Assembly: GCA_038239195.1 (NCBI GenBank)
Contig: JBBSEZ010000384.1
Location: forward strand, 1 to 9,636
DNA length: 9,636 bases
Reading direction: 5' to 3'
DNA from: JBBSEZ01 sp038239195
Lineage (GTDB): Bacteria; Planctomycetota; Planctomycetia; Gemmatales; Gemmataceae
Shown: piece by piece, positions 6,133 through 9,636 of the stretch
How positions within the stretch are numbered: the first letter of the stretch is position 1
Layout: every line of letters starts with the position of its first letter
Notes under the pieces: model-generated
Seen by the model: only the letters and a program-made list of their open reading frames with translations
What the model was told of the DNA's origin: nothing
The model's database searches: none
Translations under genes and position numbers: made by a program

Positions 6133-7032
6133 ATGATGAAAAAACCCGCCCGGGTTGTCGAATACGGAGTGCCCATCGACGCCCAGACGATGGTGGCCCC
6201 GCCGGACGTGACCGAGCTCGAACTGGAGCCGGGCCACCCCGGCCTCGGCGACGAGGCGTACGTCCGGCGCCGCAAGGAACTGTTCGCCTTGTGCCGAAGG
6301 CATCGTCTGGGGAGGCTCGGCCCACCGATCGTCCCCTACACGCCGGAGGAGACGCGGATCTGGCGCGAGGTCACCCCGAAACTCGACGAGCTGCACGTCG
6401 AGCACGCCAGCCAGATCTACCTCGCGGCCAAGCGCGAACTGGCCATCACGCGGGACGAGGTCCCGCAACTGCTGCACCTGAGCGAACGATTGCAGGCGGT
6501 GACGAACGTCCATCTCGTCCCCGCCGAAGGCGCGCTGCCCTACCGGACCTTTTACGAGTACATCGGCGCCCGCGGTTTTCCGGTGACGCAGTTCCTCCGG
6601 CACGGGTCGCACCCCGAGTTCACGCCCGAGCCGGACATGATCCACGACTGCCTCGGACACGTCCCGCCCCTGCTCAACCGCGACTATGCCGAACTGCTCA
6701 CGCTCATCGGCAAGGCCGTGGCGGCCACGACGCACGGCGACGAGGTGCTGGCCCTGAAGCGCTTCAGTTGGTTCAGCATCGAGTTCGGGCTGATCGAGGA
6801 GGCCGGCGAAACCAAGGTGTTCGGGGCCGGCATCCTTTCTTCGACCGGCGAGATCCCCTATTCGCTGTTCTCCCCGGACGTGACGCGCCGGCCGTTCGCG
6901 ACCGACGTGGTCATCGACACGGACTACGACCCATCCCGGATGCAGGACAATCTGTTCGTCGCCCCATCCCTGCCTTTCCTGCGCCGCGAACTGGAAGGCC
7001 TGGTCCGCCGGTTTGGGATGCCCGTGCTCTGA
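6133..7032 (+). CDS. phhA: Phenylalanine 4-monooxygenase (aromatic amino acid hydroxylase)
   Basis: This 299-residue protein is a non-haem iron, pterin-dependent hydroxylase that converts phenylalanine to tyrosine with O2. It has the compact length of bacterial enzymes without the eukaryotic regulatory and tetramerisation domains. The iron ligands of the 2-His-1-Glu triad are His171 and His176 in HDCLGHVPPL and Glu217 in FSIEFGLIEEAG. Their spacing equals what I recall for the Chromobacterium enzyme. RGFPVTQFLRHGSHPEFTPE, followed by PD, and FGAGILSSTGEIPYSL are further family blocks. The ATG follows a strong AGGAGG. Phenylalanine is the likely substrate because the next gene, 28 bp on, handles the keto acid of tyrosine; tryptophan or tyrosine hydroxylation is less likely. 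No pterin carbinolamine dehydratase (phhB) or pterin reductase is present here. Confidence 0.94.
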   Translation: MMKKPARVVEYGVPIDAQTMVAPPDVTELELEPGHPGLGDEAYVRRRKELFALCRRHRLGRLGPPIVPYTPEETRIWREVTPKLDELHVEHASQIYLAAKRELAITRDEVPQLLHLSERLQAVTNVHLVPAEGALPYRTFYEYIGARGFPVTQFLRHGSHPEFTPEPDMIHDCLGHVPPLLNRDYAELLTLIGKAVAATTHGDEVLALKRFSWFSIEFGLIEEAGETKVFGAGILSSTGEIPYSLFSPDVTRRPFATDVVIDTDYDPSRMQDNLFVAPSLPFLRRELEGLVRRFGMPVL

Positions 7033-7060
7033 TCCGCGCGAAGAACGATAGGATTACCTC

Positions 7061-8167
7061 ATGAGCCAGCCTGACATTCCCCTTCGGGGCATCGACCACG
7101 TGCGCTTCTTCGTGGGCAACGCCCGGCAGTCGGCGTACTTCTACCGGAACGCTTTCGGCTTCGACGTGATCGCCTACGCCGGTCTGGAGACAAAGACGAA
7201 GCACGAGGCCGGCTACGTGCTGCGCCAGGGCGACATCACCTTCGTTCTCGCCTCGCCCCTCGGGCCCAGCCACCACGACGCCCAGCGCATCGTCATCCAC
7301 GGCGATGGCGTGCAGGACGTCGCCCTCGGTGTCGAGGACGTGCGCCAGGCATACCGCACTGCCGTCGAGCGCGGGGCGGTGGGCATGGTCGGGCCGACGG
7401 TGCTGGAGGACGACCACGGCACCTACGAATACGCGACCATCCGCACCTACGGCGACACGACGCACACCTTCGTCAACCGCGACCGCTACCGGGGCGTGTT
7501 CGCGCCCGGCTACAAGGCGCTCGACGCCGACCGCTACAGCCCGCGGACGTTCAAGCCTGCGGGGCTCAAGGCAATCGACCACGTGGTGGGCAACGTCGAA
7601 GAAGGCAAGATGAACGAGTGGGTGCAGTTTTACGAGCGCGTGCTCGGCTTCAGCCAGCTCGTCAGCTTCGACGACAAGGACATCAGCACCGAGTATTCGG
7701 CCCTCATGTCGAAGGTCGTCCAGAACGGCACGGGGCGCGTCAAGTTCCCGATCAACGAGCCGGCCCAATCGCGCCGCCGCTCGCAGATCGAGGAGTACCT
7801 CAACTTCTACCACGGCCCTGGGGTGCAGCACATCGCCCTGGCGACCGAGGACATCGTCGAGACGGTGCGCTCGCTGCGCCACAACGACGTGTCGTTCCTG
7901 CGCGTGCCGAAGGCGTACTACGACGCCCTGCCGGAGCGCATCGGCCCGATCGCCGAGAGCCTCGACGAGCTGGCGGAGCTGGGCATCCTGGTGGATCGCG
8001 ACGACGAGGGCTACATGCTCCAGATCTTCACCAAGCCGGTGGAAGATCGGCCGACGCTGTTCTTCGAGATCATCGAGCGGCACGGCTCGCGGAGCTTCGG
8101 CAAGGGAAACTTCAAGGCGCTATTCGAGGCGATCGAGCGCGAGCAGGCGCGGCGCGGGACGCTGTGA
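7061..8167 (+). CDS. hppD: 4-hydroxyphenylpyruvate dioxygenase
   Basis: HPPD is an Fe(II) dioxygenase that turns 4-hydroxyphenylpyruvate into homogentisate with decarboxylation, ring hydroxylation and side-chain migration. The 368 residues show the two vicinal-oxygen-chelate domains: an N-terminal one opening RGIDHVRFFVGNARQSAYFY and a catalytic C-terminal one starting LKAIDHVVGNVE. The iron ligands are His174 (IDHVV), His257 (GPGVQHIAL) and Glu336 (LFFEIIER). The 83- and 79-residue spacings equal those I recall for the Streptomyces enzyme. KFPINEPA and the C-terminal GFGKGNFKALF-like motif (here SFGKGNFKALFEAIE) are also characteristic. The last distinguishes it from hydroxymandelate synthase only weakly, but the phhA neighbour favours HPPD. 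It begins 28 bp after phhA with a modest AGGAT ribosome site and is almost certainly in the same operon. Confidence 0.96.
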   Translation: MSQPDIPLRGIDHVRFFVGNARQSAYFYRNAFGFDVIAYAGLETKTKHEAGYVLRQGDITFVLASPLGPSHHDAQRIVIHGDGVQDVALGVEDVRQAYRTAVERGAVGMVGPTVLEDDHGTYEYATIRTYGDTTHTFVNRDRYRGVFAPGYKALDADRYSPRTFKPAGLKAIDHVVGNVEEGKMNEWVQFYERVLGFSQLVSFDDKDISTEYSALMSKVVQNGTGRVKFPINEPAQSRRRSQIEEYLNFYHGPGVQHIALATEDIVETVRSLRHNDVSFLRVPKAYYDALPERIGPIAESLDELAELGILVDRDDEGYMLQIFTKPVEDRPTLFFEIIERHGSRSFGKGNFKALFEAIEREQARRGTL

Positions 8168-8191
8168 GCTCGCACCGCCACGCCATTTAGC

Positions 8192-8209
8192 CGCCCCGCT
8201 TGCGGGGCG
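8192..8209 (+). repeat. GC hairpin with CUUG tetraloop between hppD and the next gene
   Basis: CGCCCCGC-TT-GCGGGGCG is a perfect palindrome 24 nt after the hppD stop. In RNA it would fold as a 7-bp stem with a G(CUUG)C loop, an especially stable tetraloop class. No T run follows, so it is not a standard intrinsic terminator. It may trim, stabilise or attenuate the operon mRNA, or be one copy of a dispersed small palindrome. Confidence 0.6.
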
Positions 8210-8229
8210 CGTCACCGAAGAGGTCGGCC

Positions 8230-9177
8230 ATGCCATCCAGGCCCTTCGCAGCCCTGACCGTCGCCCTGCTGTTCGCCGGGGCCGCCCGCGCCGAGACTGC
8301 GGTCGCCGACAGCCTCGAATGGATGACCGTGGACGCCCGCCTCGTCGTGCGCGGCAAGGTCATCAGCCACAAGGACACTCGTCCCAAGGATTCTTCAGTC
8401 ATCTACCGCGACCTCACGATCGAAGTCGAGGAGCTTTTCAAGGGCAAGGCGCCGCCGAAGCACCTCACGGTCAGGCTGCGCGTCTTCGAAGGAGACGGCA
8501 CCGGCATCGACTGGAACAAGAGCAAGCGCTCCTATCTCTTCTTTCTCCGCGAGGGCCGTGCTGCGGACGACGGGGAGCTGGCCGGGAAGACCGTCCTGCG
8601 GCACTGGGAGCGGTCGGCGATCGACCTGACCAAGCCCATGAAGGCCCACACCGCCGACATGAAGCGCGTCAAGGATGGAGGCGCCGTCCTGCTCGTCGTG
8701 CGGAAGTATGCCCGCCGCCCGGCCTTGCCGGAGGTTCGCTCGCCCAACTACTTCCACCGGCAGCGCGGCTTCCTGCGCATCGAGGCCGATTTGGGGAGCG
8801 AGGCAGGGAGCGACAACTTCGGGGGTAGTGCCGTCTACTTCCACGTGCCCGTCGAGGAAAAGCACTGGCCGCTCGTCATGGCAAAGCGCCGCTCGCCTCG
8901 GCCCATCGATCGGGTGTTCGCCGCCGACTGGTTGACCGGCATGCCCGGCAAGGGCGCCGTGGAAGTCCTGCGCGAGTTGCTGGCAGACCCCGGTACTTTC
9001 CCGCGCTTCGACGACAAAGGCGAGCTGGTTCAGGTGGAATACCTGGTCCGCTTGGCGGCCTACGACGCCCTGGTGGCTCGGGGAGACAGGCCCGCCAAAC
9101 CGGCGTGCGTTCGCAAGCCATCGGCGGAAGAACTGCGGCAATCGCGGATGAAGAAGCCGAATCCTGGACAGAGGTGA
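8230..9177 (+). CDS. Secreted protein of unknown function
   Basis: I do not recognise a named family for this 315-residue protein. Residues 1-21 (from MPSRPFAALTVALLFAGAA through ARA) form a signal peptide with likely cleavage at ARA|ET, so the product should act outside the cytoplasm. The mature part begins ADSLEWMTVDARLVVRGKV, then alternates short hydrophobic and charged stretches suggesting beta strands, including YRDLTIEVEELFKGKAPPKH and SYLFFLREG. The C-terminal third is basic and helical. No catalytic motif or heme CxxCH is visible. The opening resembles secreted hypothetical proteins I recall from Gemmata-like planctomycetes, where a carbohydrate- or protein-binding beta domain is plausible but undemonstrated. 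The ATG at 8230 has GAGGT about six bases upstream; an earlier TTG at 8200 would fall within the hairpin and spoil the signal peptide. The next gene starts two bases after the stop, so this gene is within the tyrosine operon. Confidence 0.85.
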   Translation: MPSRPFAALTVALLFAGAARAETAVADSLEWMTVDARLVVRGKVISHKDTRPKDSSVIYRDLTIEVEELFKGKAPPKHLTVRLRVFEGDGTGIDWNKSKRSYLFFLREGRAADDGELAGKTVLRHWERSAIDLTKPMKAHTADMKRVKDGGAVLLVVRKYARRPALPEVRSPNYFHRQRGFLRIEADLGSEAGSDNFGGSAVYFHVPVEEKHWPLVMAKRRSPRPIDRVFAADWLTGMPGKGAVEVLRELLADPGTFPRFDDKGELVQVEYLVRLAAYDALVARGDRPAKPACVRKPSAEELRQSRMKKPNPGQR

Positions 9178-9179
9178 GC

Positions 9180-9398
9180 ATGGAATACGAAGATCACGTC
9201 CGGGCGCTGACGAACGATCATCCCGCTCTGGCGCGCGAGCTCGCCTCGTTCACCGGCATCAGCAGTTTGCTGAACTGGATGCAGAAACGGGGCCTGGCCC
9301 GCGCGCCCGTGGACATGATCGCCCAGGACGAGTTCGAGTACGATTTCCTGATCCAGTTCGAGCCGGCCGGGCGCTGGCTGGCGTTCGGCGTCACCTGA
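9180..9398 (+). CDS. Small hypothetical protein, 72 residues
   Basis: The ATG at 9180 starts two bases after the preceding stop and has AGAGG five bases upstream, a strong sign of a real coupled gene. The product is acidic and apparently soluble. It has a helical first half (HVRALTNDHPALARELASFT, then GISSLLNWMQKRGLAR) and a second half with IAQDEFEYDFLIQFEPAG followed by RWLAFGVT at the C-terminus. There is no signal peptide, membrane segment or metal motif. I recall similar short proteins from planctomycetes but know no function. An upstream in-frame start at 9105 would overlap the previous gene and is not supported. Confidence 0.75.
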   Translation: MEYEDHVRALTNDHPALARELASFTGISSLLNWMQKRGLARAPVDMIAQDEFEYDFLIQFEPAGRWLAFGVT

Positions 9399-9572
9399 GT
9401 GGGCGCCCTGACGGCGGTCGCCGTCTGGCTCGCCAAGCCCAGCCCGGACCAACTGCTGGAGCGTCGCGTGGCCGAGGGCTGGTCGCCCAGAGCGACGATG
9501 CTCCAGCAAGGCCCGACCATTCTCGGACACGCCGCCTGTCTGACGAATGCGATAGGCCCGCGCACCTGTTAA
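9399..9572 (+). CDS. Possible 57-codon ORF in frame with the preceding gene
   Basis: Directly after the TGA at 9396-9398, the same frame continues from a GTG at 9399 for 57 codons to TAA at 9570-9572. Most codons end in G or C (about 47 of 57), like the real genes here. The first residues, VGALTAVAVWLAKP, are hydrophobic; the rest is mixed and ends HAACLTNAIGPRTC. No separate Shine-Dalgarno precedes the GTG beyond sequence within the previous gene. It could be a short coupled gene, an extension of the 72-residue protein reached by TGA readthrough or lost by a point mutation, or non-coding spacer with GC-driven bias. Confidence 0.3.
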   Translation: MGALTAVAVWLAKPSPDQLLERRVAEGWSPRATMLQQGPTILGHAACLTNAIGPRTC

Positions 9573-9606
9573 ACGGAGAAGCGGGGCAACGGCGGGGAGC
9601 ACTCAC

Positions 9607-9636
9607 ATGCCAGCCTACCTCCAGCGCGGCTCCATC
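9607..9636 (+). CDS. hmgA: Start of probable homogentisate 1,2-dioxygenase (cut by window end)
   Basis: Only ten codons are present, reading MPAYLQRGSI. The ATG has GGGGAG about seven bases upstream, and the ORF is open to the edge. Homogentisate dioxygenases commonly begin with M-P-x-Y, a short variable run, then G-x-(I/V)-P, and this start fits. The enzyme opens the homogentisate ring and is exactly the step after HPPD, so the genomic context agrees. The call is still an inference from ten residues. Confidence 0.5.
   Translation, partial: MPAYLQRGSI

Noticed and set aside
9060..9602. 180-codon minus-strand frame over the small genes at the right end
   Set aside because: It is antisense to a gene with a good ribosome site and operon spacing; its sequence is Arg/Gly/Ala-rich and unrecognisable.

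Overview
The window is very GC-rich, densely coding bacterial chromosomal DNA with two divergent gene blocks that meet at about 5.8-6.1 kb. I suspect a planctomycete, perhaps related to Gemmata. The basis is the high GC, the small GC-rich intergenic palindromes, and two hypothetical proteins (8230-9177 and 9180-9398) whose style I recall from that group. That placement rests on memory, not on a search, and is only moderately secure.

Left block (minus strand, read right to left from about 5764 to 127): ureF, ureG and ureD overlap and encode the nickel-insertion accessory proteins of urease. After a gap of about 320 bp come an allophanate hydrolase and, 30 bp on, a BMP/Med-family substrate-binding lipoprotein of an ABC importer. 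Together they suggest uptake of a nitrogenous compound (urea, ureide or purine-type) and release of ammonia. The urease subunits (ureABC), ureE, any urea or guanidine carboxylase, and the permease and ATPase of the importer are not in the window. The first 126 bases are dominated by three long C runs and look like a damaged assembly end, just past the stop codon of the lipoprotein gene.

Junction (5765-6132): a non-coding divergent intergenic region. It holds a nested inverted-repeat element built around a perfect 50-bp palindrome. Each half begins with GTAG and is itself a hairpin, so the element looks like a REP doublet (REPIN/BIME-like). A plausible sigma-70-type promoter for the rightward genes follows at 6043-6071.

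Right block (plus strand, 6133 to the end): phenylalanine 4-monooxygenase, 4-hydroxyphenylpyruvate dioxygenase, a secreted protein of unknown function, a 72-residue conserved-looking protein, a possible 57-codon ORF, and at the very edge the first 10 codons of what is probably homogentisate 1,2-dioxygenase. This is a phenylalanine/tyrosine catabolic cluster (Phe to Tyr, then via 4-hydroxyphenylpyruvate to homogentisate and on to ring cleavage), interrupted by two or three genes with no obvious role in the pathway.

I see no rRNA or tRNA gene, no CRISPR array, no transposase and no phage gene. I found no clearly new multi-gene system. The most distinctive items are the nested REP-like palindrome and the unknown genes inside the tyrosine cluster.
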